Of a stretch of 64,000 nt of DNA, positions 12,473 through 24,757 are shown piece after piece. The stretch covers positions 117,386,445 through 117,450,444 of the forward strand of contig NC_092053.1 of assembly GCF_003086295.3 (NCBI RefSeq), in the 5' to 3' direction. A program made the position numbers and the translations under genes. Position 1 is the stretch's first letter, and each line of letters opens with the position of its first letter. Source of the DNA: Arachis hypogaea (taxonomy: Eukaryota > Streptophyta > Magnoliopsida > Fabales > Fabaceae). The notes beneath the pieces are model-generated. The model did not search any database and was not told the origin of the DNA. It saw only the letters and a program-made list of their open reading frames with translations.

Positions 12473-12873
12473 TGATAGGGGTAATTGCAATTTGCTCTCA
12501 CTTAGTTAATCTCTAACAATTGAAGGAAGGTCAAGTGAGCAAATTAACTTGAGTTCAAAAATCTTAATCAAAGACTAGAGTTAGTGAAGCTCAAGCCAAC
12601 TAGCAACTTTCAATCACCAACCAACAAGAGACTTTGACAATTCAAGAGTCTCCAAATTACTCAATCCAAGCTAAGAGTACAAAATTCTAATTTAAAATTC
12701 AACCAAGCATTTTATCAAACACTTGGAAGGCACAAAATAAAACCATAGAGAATTAACAAGGAATATCAAATCTAAACAACCAATCGCAAGCATCAATGAT
12801 TAATAAGTAAAGAGAGCAACAATAAACATAGAAAACATAAATTGTATTAAGAGGAATCAAATGTAACAATAGC

Positions 12874-14459
12874 TGGTGCGGAATTTATAACCCACAAACT
12901 AACCGGCAAGTGCACCGGGTCGTACCAAGTAACACCTCAGGTGAGTGAGGGTCGATCCCACGAGGATTGATGGATCAAGCAACAATGATTGAGTGATTGG
13001 CTTAGTCAGACAAACAGAAAATGATCTTTGAGAGTTCAAAAGCATTAAACAGTAAATTCAATAAATCAGAAAGCAAGCAGTAAACGGTTTGTGAAATATA
13101 TGGAGAAAACAGTTAAGGCTTCAGAGTTGTCTATTTTCCGGATTGACTTTTCTTACTAAATATTTTAATCATGCAAGATTTAATTCATGGCAAACTATAT
13201 GTGACTAAACCCTAATTCCTTAGACCTTTTTAGTCTCCTCTAACTCTCATCAACCGCCAATTCCTTGGTCACTTAATTCCAATTAGAGGGTGAAGCTCAA
13301 TTCTAGTTTATATGCCACAAAAACCCTAATTACCCAAATATAAAAGGATTATATGTCATGTATCCTATTAAGTCCAGATAATTAGAAGTTTAAGAGAAAT
13401 TATTTTTAAGATGTTGTTCAAGTAAAGAGCTTTTCCAAGTTATACAAGAACTCAATTAGAAAAAGGGTCATACTTCCGTTCCACCCAAATTCATAAAAAA
13501 AAGAATGAAAACAATTCTCGAAATATAAATCAGTACATGAATTAAAATAGAAAAATAATAGTATCAATCCATACAATAGACAGAGCTCCTAACCTTAACA
13601 GTGGAGGTTTAGTTGCTCATGGTTCAGAGAGAAAAATTAGGATTCGTAAAACTGTAAATTACGGAATGAGGTAAAAGAGAAGAGAATAGTCCAAAGGGCT
13701 GATTCTTTTCCCATTTATATCTAATCCTAATTAATATAAATTATAATTTCTTAAACTAAAAAATATCTTTTTCTATTTTAAAAATAATTTTAAAGCTTAA
13801 TCAGAATAAATAATGATCTTTGCAAGCCTTCAAGTGGAGCGTGGATGCCATGTGATTCATTCAGGTCCACGCTGAACTTGGAAATTCTCAAGTTCAGCGT
13901 GGATGAGGGCAGTGTGCTTCCTTTGTTTTCCTTGAATCCACACTGAACTTGGGAATTCTCAAGTTTCAGCGTGGAGTGATGCGCAAGATGTTCCTTTGGT
14001 GTGTTGGATTGGCGCTGAACTTGAGAAATCTCAAGTTCAGCGTGGAGGAGGCAGAGGCACTTCCTTTGGAGCTTTTCATGTTGGCGCTGAACTTGACCAT
14101 TGTCAAGTTCAGTGTAGAGTTCACCCGTGAAATTGAAGAAAAGGGTACACTATTAGATATCGTTGGAAAGATCTAGAAGTTAGCTTTCCAATGTTGCTAG
14201 AATCACGTCAATTGGACCTTTGTAGCTCAAGTTATTTCTATTTGAGTGCAAAGAGGTCAGTGTTGACAGCATCATTCGCTTTCTTCCTTTTCTGCTACAA
14301 AACTCCGTCAAATCCATCCGAATGCTACCTGAAATAAACAGAAATTGCAAACAATTCAAAGTAGCATTCATAGTGGCTAAAGGTAATTAAATCTTGATTA
14401 AACTAAACAATTTGAATGCAAATTCACTAGGAAAAGATAGAGAAGATGCTCACGCATCA
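12874..14459 (-). repeat. 3' LTR of the non-autonomous element (1586 bp)
   Basis: It is collinear with 17292-18801 but about 75 bp longer, because one extra hairpin unit is kept near 14045-14120. The bases just beyond 14459 (GTTTGGTGGTG on the minus strand) form the presumed polypurine tract. Confidence 0.88.
13858..14125. repeat. Four tandem hairpin units inside the LTR
   Basis: The palindromic unit CTGAACTTG-(5-9 nt)-CAAGTTCAG recurs at about 13872, 13938, 14022 and 14088, separated by unique 40-50 base spacers. Each unit can form a 9-bp stem. The partner LTR carries three units at about 18289-18460, the third with a decayed left arm (TTGAACTTG), and lacks the fourth. Confidence 0.85.
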
Positions 14460-15727
14460 CCACCAAACTTGAATTGTTGCTTGTCCTCAAGCAACCAAAA
14501 TTAGTACATGATCAAGATGTGAATTTGCATGAGAAGCTAGAGTTCAGTTATGCTCATGTATCTTCTTAAAGTGGGGTTTATCTATTGTAATTCTGAACAG
14601 TTTTGGCATCTCACTCTCCTTTGAATCAAAGGAACGTCACTGTCATTCGGAATTAGAATCCGGATCATATTATGAGTTCTCTGATCTTTACACTTCTATT
14701 TAATCCTTGAACACAGCAGATATCCTTTACTTCTCAATGAATTGGTGCTTTGCACCTTGAGTCTAGCCGTGACTTTAAATGTTTTGTCTCAAGGGTTAAT
14801 TGACACAAGAACACCACAAACACTTAACTGGGAAACTCTCTTTAAGTTTTGATTTTTCTTTCAGCTACTCCCAGATAGTGGTGCTCAAAGCCTTGGGCAT
14901 ACTCTGTTACATACACTTGATCTCGACTTTTAGTGCTCTGTCTCAAGGATTACTTGACACAATTACACCACAAGCATATGACTAGGGAAACAACTCTTTG
15001 AGCTTTTAATCATGTCTGACCTTCCTAGTCATTGATGCTCAGAGCCTTGGACCTTGCTTTTATTTTTCTTTTGCTGTTTCTTTTGCTTCAAGGATTAAGC
15101 TTTCACTAATTTCAAGAAACTCATAATAGTTCTCTAAATTCATGTTCCTTATACATCAACATCCCTTGATTCAAATTCAAATATGCAATGTTCATATCAT
15201 GCATTCAAAATCACAAATAATACCACCACATTTAAGTAAATAAGACTACTCTTAAATTTAAACTCAATTTCTCATGCAATACATCACTTCTTTTTCTTTT
15301 GAATTCAAGCTCAGTGAGCAATACATGAGACAATTTTTTTTAACTAAAAGCAAATGACAGAATGAAACTAAATATAAGAACTGAAAGTACTAAAGATCAT
15401 GCAGGCAATCAAAGCAACAGAAAACAAAAAACAACAAAATAAGAACGGAAGGGAAAATAGAATGAAAGAAACTCAACCACCTCAGTTCTACTGGTGGCCA
15501 TCTCATTCCTCCGGCTGTGCTCCTCCAACACCAAACTTAAAAGTTTGTTTGTCCCCAAGCAAAGAAAAACTCCAGGGTGTCAAAAATTCTTCTTAATTGC
15601 TCCTGTTTCTGTTCTAATCACTCTGCATGACCACAACACATGTAAAACAAGAAAAATTCAAAAAAAAAATGAGATAAAGTAATTTAAAACTAGAACTAAA
15701 ATAACTATAATGCTAAAATGAAAATAA

Positions 15728-16859
15728 CTATAAAATTAAAACTAAAGTAACTGCAAAACCAAGGATACTAATAGTTGGGTTGCCTCCCAACAAGCGCTTC
15801 TTTAATGTCACTAGCTTGACACTTGATTGTTGAATTTTCTTCCTCTTCTTCCACTTGGTTAAAAGAAATGTCTCCAAGGGGGGAGAGGTGAAAATTAGTG
15901 CCCCCTGATATAAATTCCTCCTAACAAGCTTTCTTTTATTGTGATTAGCTTGATTCACCTTGCTTGTTGGTGTAGAGGTTGGATTGTTTTTTTCTGACAT
16001 TCTCTTTTTCATGGATATTTTCTTTTGTTTCTTGGTCACAATCCCCTTTCCAGTACTTTCCTTGGTTGCCTGCACTTCTTTGATTTCAAAATTTGGGTGT
16101 TGTGTGATGGTTACAGTGTACCCTTCATCAAGAACTTCTTGAATTGGTAGTTCAATAAACTCACCCTCTATGCCACTCTCTGCTTCATTGGAGTGTAGAT
16201 TCTCATAATTGTTTTCATCCCTTACAACCTCCTTTGTTTGTGCATCTTCCTTCTTCGTTGGTGCATCTTCCTCCTTTGTTTTTGCATCTTCCTCTTCTTC
16301 CATGTGTGAGGGGTGGAAAGTTCTCTAATTCACTGGAGTATGAACTCCTTTGATTGATTTCCTCACTTTCTTTCATAGGATCTTGCATTATATCTCTTGG
16401 GAAGGAATTTGCTTTTTCCTCTTCCTGGGGCTTGATAATCAACTGCACATATTTCTCTACATTTTTGACATTCGTCCTTATATCATGTATGAATTCTTTC
16501 ATGAGAAGTTCAAGAACTGATGGTTCTTGATATGAATAAGGAGATGGTGACTCTTGATATGAATAAGAAGATGATGGTTCTTGATAAGAGTAAAAAGAGG
16601 ATGGTTCTTGGTATGAATAGGTAGATGGTGGCTCTTGATATGGATAGAAAGATGATGGTTCTTGGTATGTATATGGAGATGGTGGTTCTTGATATGAATA
16701 GGGAGGTGGTGGCTCTTGATAGTTGGAACATAGAGCACTGAAGTTTCTTTGGTTTTGACTTTGCCAACCAAAATTCGGATAGTTTCTCCATCCACAATAA
16801 TATGAATCACTACTTGGGTGTGAGTAGTAACCTATGTGATCTCTCTCTATTGTTTTTCC
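15728..16859 (-). pseudogene. Gag-like ORF of the non-autonomous element, frameshifted
   Basis: From a stop near 16859 the minus strand reads open to 16215: NYPNFGWQSQNQRNFS, then about eight copies of a 9-10 residue repeat of the type YQEPPSPYS, then a domain beginning MKEFIHDIRTNVKNVEKYV. The neighbouring frame 16303-15728 continues it (KTKEEDAPTKKED to LVTLKKRLLGGNPT). The two frames overlap over 16215-16303, so one frameshift in a K/E-rich repeat splits a single protein. Comparable proteins are common in legume Tat/Ogre-related non-autonomous elements. No enzyme domain is present, and the function is presumably RNA packaging. Confidence 0.65.
16510..16725. repeat. Coding minisatellite, 27-30 bp unit, about eight copies
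   Basis: The + strand repeats GATGGTTCTTGATATGAATA with small changes. On the minus strand each unit encodes a YQEPPSxYS-type peptide in the gag-like protein. Confidence 0.88.
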
Positions 16860-17269
16860 TTAGCACAAAGCACCAAATAGAATTAAACGCACCATGTGGT
16901 AAATAGGCAAGTAAAGAAGAAAGAACATAAAGGAAAATAAAATATAAAAGAAAACAAAAATAAAAGAAAAATAAAATAAAGAAAATAAAGAAAATAAACT
17001 AAATAATTAAGAAAATAAAATAACTAATAAGCAAAAAGGAGTATAAAAATTAAACTCAATAAATAAAATAACTAGGAAGAATAAAACAACTAATGGGATA
17101 CCAAATTAATTTCAGAAATTAAGAGAAAAAAAATTTAAATAAAATAAATCAAAATAATTTTTTTATTTTTATTTTTTTGAAAATTTAAAGAAATAAGTTA
17201 AATGAAATTAAAGCAAAAATGCCTAATCTAAGAAATCAAATAACCAGTAGTTGTTAATCACAATCAATC

Positions 17270-17291
17270 CCCAGTAACGGTGCCAAAAACT
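17270..17291 (-). promoter_or_regulatory. Primer binding site of the non-autonomous element
   Basis: Minus-strand TTGGCACCGTTACTGGGG lies a few bases inside the 5' LTR end and matches the Athila/Tat-type site with a few substitutions. Confidence 0.8.
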
Positions 17292-18801
17292 TGGTATGGA
17301 ATTTATAACCCACAAACTAACCGGCAAGTGCACCGGGTCGTACCAAGTAATACCTCAGGTAAGTGAGGGTCGATCCCACGAGGATTGATGGATCAAGCAA
17401 CAATGATTGAGTGATTGGCTTAGTCAGACAAACAGAAAATAATGTTTGAGAGTTCAAAAGTATTAAACAGTAAATTCAATAAATCAGAAAGCAAGCAGTA
17501 AACGGTTTGTGAAATATATGGAGAAAACAGTTAAGGCTTCAGAGTTGTCTATTTTCTGGATTGAATTTTCTTACTAAATATTTTAATCATGTAAGATTTA
17601 ATTCATGGCAAACTATATGTGACTAAACTCTAATTCCTTAGACCTTTTTAGTCTCCTCTAACTCTCATCAACCGCCAATTCTTTGGTCACTTAATTTCAA
17701 TTAGAGGGTGAAACTCAATTCTAGTTTATATGCCACAAAAACCCTAATTACCCAAATATAAGAGGATTATATGTGACGTATCCTGTTAAGTCCAGATAAT
17801 TAGAAGTTTAAGAGAAATTATTTTCGAGCTGTTGTTCAAGTAAAGAACTTTTCCAAGTTATATAAGAACTCAATTAGAAAAAAGGTCATACTTCCGTTCC
17901 ACCCAAATTCATAAAAAAAGAACGAAAATAATTCTCAAAATATAAATCAGTACATGAATTAAAATATAAAAATAATAGTATCAATCCATACAATAGACAG
18001 AGCTCCTAACCTTAACAGTGGAGGTTTAGTTGCTCATGGTTCGGAGAGAAAAACTAAGATTCGTAAAACTGTAAATTGTGGAATGAGGTAGAAGAGAAGA
18101 GAATAGCCCGAAGGGATGATTCTTTTCCCATTTACATCTAATCCTAATTAATGTAAATTATAATTTCCTAAACTAAATACGATCTTTTTCTATTTTAAAA
18201 ATAATTTTAAAGCTTAATCAGAATAAATAATGATCTTTGCAAGCCTTCAAGTGGAGCGTGGGGACCATGTGATTCATTCAGGTCCATGCTGAACTTGGAA
18301 ATTCTCAAGTTCAGTGTGGATGAGGGCAGTGGGCTTCCTTTGTTTTCCTTGAATCCACGCTGAACTTGGGAATTCTCAAGTTCAGCGTGGAGTGATGCGC
18401 AAGATGTTCCTTTGGTGCGTTGGACTGGAGTTGAACTTGAGAAATCTCAAGTTCAGCGTGAGTTCACCCGTGAAGTTGAAGAAAAGGATACACTATTATA
18501 TATCGTTGGAAAGCTCTGGAAGTTAGGTTTTCAATGTCCTAGAATCACATCAATTAGACCTCTGTAGCTTAAGTTATTCCTATTTGAGGGCAAGGAGGTC
18601 AGTGTTGACAACATCATTCGCTTTCTTCCTTTTCTTCTACAAAACTTCGTCAAATCCATTCGAATGCTACCTGAAATAAATAGAAATTGCAAACAACTCA
18701 AAGTAGCATTCATAGTGGCTAAAGTTAATTAAATCTTGATTAAACTCAACAATTTGAATGCAAATTCACTAGGAAAAGAGAGAGAAGATGCTCACGGATC
18801 A
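17292..18801 (-). repeat. 5' LTR of the non-autonomous element (1510 bp)
   Basis: It pairs with 12874-14459. The right boundary CACGGATCA is followed by the ATAGC duplication at 18802-18806. Confidence 0.88.
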
Positions 18802-19162
18802 ATAGCTCATAAACATAAAAATGGCGAAAAAGGGAAATCAACAAGAGAAGAAGAAGAACTAAAGTGCTTAATCAAATAAAAGTAAGAGAAAACTAAATTA
18901 AAGGAATATTGAACCTGAATTTGAGAAGAAATAAGCCTAAAAATCCTAAAACCTAGAGAGATGTGAGAGCCTCTCTCCCTAGAAACCTACATCTAAAACC
19001 TAATGTGTTTATGAATGAGAAGTGAGTGATTGAGATGTGTATGATTGATTCCCCTTCCAGCTCCACTCTGTAGCCTCTATTCTTCATTTTCGGGTTGAAA
19101 CTGGGTCCAAATCAGCCTAGAAATCGCCCCCAGCTCTGTAAAGTGTAGCACGTGACGCTCTG

Positions 19163-19320
19163 TCACACGTACGCATTGACCATGTGTACGCATTGACCAC
19201 GCGTACGCATTGCTGAACAATTTTCTGATCACGCGTACGCATCGCTTGCCTCTTGCACTGGTCACGCTGATTCTGCGATGCGCACGCATGGGTGACGCGT
19301 ACGCGTCACCTAACTATAAG
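19163..19320. repeat. CGTACGCAT-rich degenerate tandem repeat within the solo LTR
   Basis: Units of the type CACGCGTACGCATTGAC recur about six times, ending in the palindrome GTGACGCGTACGCGTCAC. This is a CpG-rich island in AT-rich DNA, so it should be a preferred target for plant DNA methylation. Confidence 0.8.
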
Positions 19321-19753
19321 GCAAATATGGCAAATTTCATATCATTTTGAAGCCCCGGATGTTAGCTTTCCAACACAACTAAAATCGTCTCATTCGGACC
19401 TCTGTAGCTCAAGTTATGATCGATTTAGTACGAAGAGGTCAGGATTGACAGCTTAGCAATTCCTTCAATTTCTTGTGTTCCTTCCACTTTTGCATGCTTC
19501 CTTTCCATTCTCTAAGCCATTCCTGCCCTATAAACCCTGAAAACACTCAACAAACATATCATGGCATCGAATGTTAATAAGAGAGGATTACAATTAGCAA
19601 ATTTAAGGTCAAAGAAGCATGTTTTCAATCATAGTATAAAATTAGGAAGGAAAATATAAAACATGCAATTTCTATGAACAAGTGTGAGAATAATGGATAA
19701 AATCCACTCAATTCAGTATAAAATAAACCGTAAAATAGCGGTTTATCAATATC

Positions 19754-20830
19754 CAATTCATTATTCTCTATAACATGTCATCTATACACATCAATTCCAG
19801 CCAAACACACAATTCAAACATAATCCTAGGGGCATTTAACTTAGGAATTCTCATCACACCACATGGTACTTAAATGAAACTTAAACCGTACCTCTTGAAA
19901 GTCAAATTTAAGCTCTCACTTGGGAGTATCCACCAAGACTCAGCTCCAAGCTCCACAAACACTTTCACAAGCAAGATTCAAGTTCCAAAGTGTACCCAAT
20001 ACTCTAATACACACATTACATACATACATCAACTTAGGACTCACAAAATCTCATAAATTACAAGGGTTAGAGGGTTTCTTACCTTAACCCACGAAATTGG
20101 TTGATGGAATTCACCAATGACTCATACTAGAGCACCCCTAAACAACCAAAACCACGAGATTTTTTCAAAACCCAAACCAAATTCGAAATACAAGAGAAAA
20201 AACAAAACTGGGCAGAGATCATTGAGAAACTCACCACAATACCTTGATAGAATTGAAGAGAATGAGAAGAGCAACGCGTGGCCACAAATGGGCTTGTCGA
20301 TTGGAGCTCCGTAGCTCAAGTTATAGTGATTTGATGTATTAGGGAGCTAGGGTTTCTCTCTTCTCATCTCGCTCTTTTCATTTTAGCACCAAATATAACA
20401 AATGAGGGTTATGGTAGCTGAATAACTTTAAGTTAGGGTTTTATATGTTGGGCTTGGGCCCAACTTGGGCCCGGTTCACATATATGGCCCGTTTGGCCCA
20501 TTTTTTGGCTAAAATCTTTAAGATTAGTGTTTTAAACGTGCGTTTAATTATTTTTACCTTCTCAAATACAAGTTTTAAGTTTTTAACCTTTCCTGCTAAA
20601 AAATTAATTTTCTCAGTTGCAATATCGGGCAGATCTCAGCCGTTACTGACAGTCAAATTTTCACTGCGCGTTTTTACGCAAAAAACTATGTTTTCCGACT
20701 CAGAAAAATCCACTGAGTCCAAATATCATATTTAAATTATCAAATTCCTATTGCTGAATTTTCTAACCATATTCGCTCATATTTAATTTATATTTAATTA
20801 ATCACGGTTTGATCGGGTTTTATAATGCTT
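19754..20830. other. Unassigned repeat-like sequence, no gene
   Basis: The stretch includes a GC-richer segment (TTGGGCTTGGGCCCAACTTG near 20447-20466) of the kind common in chromovirus LTRs. No paired LTR, TSD or coding domain was found. Open frames of 60-96 codons here overlap one another and resemble nothing known to me. Confidence 0.4.
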
Positions 20831-21356
20831 AAAAAGCGTGGCTATATCTTACGATTGGGCTCAACAGGAACGCTTAATAAATGTGGCCATAACTTGGAAA
20901 TTGGCACGCTTTAAAAGTGTACCCATATCCTCATCTATTGGCACGCTTCATAAGTGTAGCCGTATCTTTCTGTAGTCATAAATAGCCATGCTTACCAAGC
21001 ATAGCTATACATTACCCTATCGGCATGCTTTAAAAGTATAGCCAAAACAAACAATCTGGGACACTTAAGAAGCATGGCGATATGTGAACTTTTCGGTACG
21101 CTTTTAAAGCGTAGCTATAGGTTAACACATATGGCCACACTTTTAAGCGTGGCAAGAGATATAAGCGTGGCAAAAAAGAAAGCGTGCCGATAGATTCACA
21201 AAAGCATTGCAATAGAGCAACCGGCATGCTTGTGGACGTAACCCTTTCAAAAGCGTACTGATAGCTCAAAAAGCGTGGCAAAAAGCTATCGGCACGCGTT
21301 TTAGCACTTTTCGGCACGTTTTCAAAGCGTGGCAGAAAGCTTATTTTCTTGTAGTG
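20831..21356 (-). mobile_element. CACTA-type terminal fragment with GCGTGGC subterminal repeats
   Basis: Read in reverse, it starts CACTACAAGAAAATAAGC (21356 downward) and carries more than ten degenerate copies of AAAAGCGTGGC / GCCACGCTTTT. The opposite terminus is not visible. The same family is recognisable at 49037. Confidence 0.7.
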
Positions 21357-22110
21357 CCATTGTATAATACTAAATGAACCGAACATCATCCATTATATAA
21401 ATTCAAATTTAGAATACCTGCGTCTAGAATGAACTTGAGAAATACCATCAAAACGAAACTAATGTACAATACAAATGAACAGAAAATTGTGTTCATAAAC
21501 AACTGGATTTAGCGATTGCATTCCATTCAATTCAATTTAAAATTGAATAATCCAAACCTCGTCCGCTTGATTTGATTCAGAAGAATAATTCAAATCGCTC
21601 TCATTCAACTGATTTGAAGTTGAATCAATCATTATTTTGATATGCTATTGAAATATGAAAACGAGGAAGAAATCTGAAATCTAAAAACAAAGAAGAAAAT
21701 AAAGAAGATAAATGCAATGCAGATCGAAGAAGAAAACGAAGAAGAATACAAAGTTTTACGTTGTAGAAATCAGAGCAAAAAAGAACATGAGAGCTTTACG
21801 TTGACGAAGAGAAGCTCTACATTGAGATAGAAGAAGGAAGAGAATGTTTACGTTGAGAAATAGAAGCTTTATGTTGAGGAAGAAGCTTTACGTTAATAGG
21901 AAGGGGACAAATGATCCAAAAAGAACTTGGTTGACTTGGTTAGAGAAATTACATGAATGTGGAGCATATATATATATATATTCACAATTAAAGGATACAG
22001 CACTAATTTTTCAAATAAAAAAGAAATCTTTAGGAATTAAGATAAAAATAAATTAATAAATATTTTTGTGCGATTATTAGTTAATTATTATTCTATTACT
22101 ATAATACATA
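21357..22110. other. GAA-rich and AT-rich DNA with no gene
   Basis: A purine-rich run (21655-21910) repeats AGCTTTACGTTGA-type words five or six times. No protein is supported. A short (TA)n run lies near 21967-21981. Confidence 0.4.
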
Positions 22111-22124
22111 ATATCATGAATTAT

Positions 22125-22260
22125 ATATATAGGGTTATGCTATGTGTACACGCACCAAAATCAGCCACTAATATAAAATATATGTTAAAATATAAATACA
22201 TATTAAAAATAAATTAAATCACATATGTATAATAAATTAAACCACACATGTAATTTAAAA
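22125..22260. repeat. MITE-like repeat, copy A
   Basis: The words GCACCAAAATCAGCCACTA, TAAAATATATGTTAAAATAT and AAATTAAATCACATATGT also occur, in inverse orientation, at 24121-24255 and, in direct orientation, at 24758-24903. It is a short dispersed AT-rich element; exact ends are unresolved. Confidence 0.6.
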
Positions 22261-22340
22261 GGGATAAATCAATTATTAGAGTGATTTAATGAATCGCTGC
22301 AGTTTTTAAAAGCATGAAATATGCTTTCATTCTTCTTTTA

Positions 22341-22690
22341 GTGTTAGCGGTGGAACAAATTCTTTCACCTATACTTGACCACAATGTTAATTATGTGGCA
22401 AGATTGGTCATTTTGCTTGAAATTGTTTTCCCAGGTTTGATAATTTTTTTTCCTTACTTAAAGTCAAAATTCTAACCCCTATACATATTCTCCACAATCA
22501 AGAGCAAATCCTTCTCTTCACTCATCTTCTGGTCCCTCTACTCCACCCCTACCATCTTCATCATTCCACAATCCACAAGCATACTATGTTGTTCCCTCGT
22601 CGGTTTGTAATGCTGTCTGACATGCTTCCAATTATATAACTTTAAATTCTACAAATCTTTTTTCTAGCACTGACTACAGTGGACCTCGAT
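22341..22690 (+). pseudogene. Relic of a copia-type gag with CCHC zinc knuckle
   Basis: One frame reads CxLCGKIGHFAxNCFPRFDN near 22383-22442, the CX2CX4HX4C knuckle plus the FxRFDN motif typical of plant Ty1/copia gag. Three stop codons interrupt it within 35 codons, so it is an old fragment. No LTRs could be paired with it. Confidence 0.55.
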
Positions 22691-22739
22691 TCAAATATAA
22701 AAATCTTTTGTATTGGTCATTATTCTTTTTAAATAAATG

Positions 22740-24120
22740 AATTTTGTTAGATAGAGAATAACTTTTATAAATAATGTGAACAATGAGCTTTAGAATTGAC
22801 CCAATAAATTAAAAAAACACTCTATTTTCAAATTATCTCTTAAACTCTAACAGTAGAATAACTATCCGCATATCTAGGGAATTGAATATCCCACATATCT
22901 ATTATTCACATTGTTTAATATTCTCATTGTCTATCTATACTTTTTCTAAATAATAAAACATCAAATCAATATTTTTGTTTATGAAATTTAATTCATTCTC
23001 CTGAAATTACTAAAATTCTAATTAGTGTTGCCGAATTCGACTAGATTTTTTTAAAGGTGGATCCTCTAATGAAGATTTTATAATTGTTTTTATGTGAAAA
23101 TTCTTTTTTTTATCCTTAAATGATAAATTGTAAGATTAGATTTTGATATGTTGTGAAAGTGTTGTTTTTATTTAAAATGTAGACAAATAAATAAATAACA
23201 CTTTTATACAAAACATCTTTATAAAAATATATTTTTAGCATCTTTCTTTGAGTATTTTTTTTTTTAATTCCATGCACATTCATGCTTTGTAAAATGCAGT
23301 CACTCTAGGGAAACGCTTTTACAAAGATTAAGATAAAATGAAATTTACCGGTTTTATGACGTTGCTGCTCTTTAGAACATTTCTCTTCCCATTAGTTCTA
23401 CTGTATATTCAGTTTTTTGTATTCTTTTCAATTGTGGCATCATAAATTGGGACATACTGTCCAGCATGTACTCAATTCTTGTAACATTCACTTCTCTAAT
23501 TTACTATTACTGAGTTGTCTTCATATGTGAGCAATGATTGTTCATGGTTTGTCATATCTATAAATGTTTGCGGAAGAGAATAAAAGAACTCAGAACAATT
23601 GAGTTCTTGAAGAATTCTTAACTTCCAAGATATCTGATGAAAGAGAATTGAGATTTATGAATTGACAGTAATAGAACTGTGAAAACTGTATTGAATATTG
23701 TGTTTCAAACTGAACTGCTTATACATGTATTTATTGTGAGCAATTGCAACTAACTATCGCCACATCATTGAGATGGGACTGGCTATACTTTCCACTGCAA
23801 TAATGCCATTGATTTATTAGGATGAAATCTTTTTTTACCTCAGCCAAACTCATTAATAGATTATCCTCTCGTGTCTTGGACGGACAATAAATCATCATAT
23901 AAAATTTGAGGGGCCTTTGGCGGTTCTTGCTATCCTCACCCAAAATCCAACAAGCAGCACACGGGGTGTCTTTATTGAGTACGCTCTTAATAAAAGGCTA
24001 TAAATGTCTTGCTCCTTCTGGTTCATTCGGTAGAAGTGATTTTATGGTAAAGAAATTAAAGATAAAGTACATCTACTATCCATAGTGTAAACCCAAATTA
24101 TAGCTGAGAATATAATATTT
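22740..24120. other. No gene seen; weak LTR-like debris
   Basis: A 70-codon open frame on the minus strand (23731-23943) has no recognisable domain. The sequence near 23560-23960 has the look of an old copia LTR, but nothing pairs with it. Confidence 0.35.
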
Positions 24121-24255
24121 TATAAAAATGTTATTTGTACATCAACATCAACATCAGCTATTAATGTACTTGTATATAAATACATATGTGATTTGATTTA
24201 TTTTTAACATATATTTTATAGTAGTAACTGATTTTGGTATACAGATAACATTATT
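24121..24255. repeat. MITE-like repeat, copy B (inverted relative to A)
   Basis: It contains ATATGTGATTTGATTTATTT and TGATTTTGGTATACAGATAA, the reverse complement of the copy A words, with several substitutions. Confidence 0.55.
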
Positions 24256-24757
24256 TCATATTTTATTAGCCTATAAATATATATAAAGCCAATTTAATGT
24301 GGTATGTGTTGACGTGTCTGTATTATTGCATGCACCTGCCTGATTCCATTCTTAATGTGATTGACATCTTGATTATTATTGACCGCAAGTTAAACAAAAA
24401 TGAAAGCTAAATCAGAGAAAAATATATAAAAGGCCTCAATTCAGCAATAAATAAACATTATGTATGTATTCGAGTTGGAGGTATGTTCAAGCTTCAAGCA
24501 CATAAGTAGGAGTTGCTGGCTTTATTAATTCTCATATAGCATCGGTAACAAAAAAAAATTAAGCAGCAGAACCTATATGCCAAAGATAATAGAGTGATCT
24601 TACCCGTTAAATTAAAGAAAAATTAACACTTAAATAGATGAATAGTGAAAGAAGATAATTTCACCGTAAAATAAGAATTAGTCAGAAACAATCAAATTTT
24701 TAACATAGTAAGGAAAAAAAATTACAATTTAAAAATTCGATATATATAATTGTAATC

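Larger units (their letters stand above)
12874..18801 (-). mobile_element. Non-autonomous LTR retrotransposon with exact TSD ATAGC
   Basis: On the minus strand the 5' LTR is 18801-17292 and the 3' LTR is 14459-12874; both start TGATSCGTGAGCATC and end in CCA. ATAGC occurs at 12869-12873 and 18802-18806. Next to the 5' LTR is TTGGCACCGTTACTGGGGATTG, matching the Asp-tRNA-type primer binding site of Athila/Tat elements. The 2.8-kb interior encodes only a short gag-like protein with repeats and no protease, RT or integrase, so mobility must have depended on an autonomous relative. A count over the first 500 LTR bases gave about 18 differences. Confidence 0.9.
12473..19748 (-). mobile_element. 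Solo LTR (about 1.34 kb, Tat/Ogre-like), split by a nested element
   Basis: Read on the minus strand, the unit starts TGATAAACCGCTATTTTACGG (19748 downward) and ends ACCCCTATCA (12473), giving TG...CA ends. Its two pieces are 12473-12873 and 18807-19748, interrupted by the non-autonomous LTR element. Flanks are ATACC (12468-12472) and ATATC (19749-19753), a 5-bp TSD with one mismatch. No primer binding site or partner LTR is seen, so it is best read as a solo LTR left by LTR-LTR recombination. It includes the CGTACGCAT-rich stretch at 19163-19320. Confidence 0.68.

Noticed and set aside
16499..16810. Minus-strand frames rich in HIKNHHLP or ISRTTI repeats
   Set aside because: They are out-of-frame readings of the coding minisatellite; the frame with YQEPP repeats continues into a gag-like domain and is preferred.
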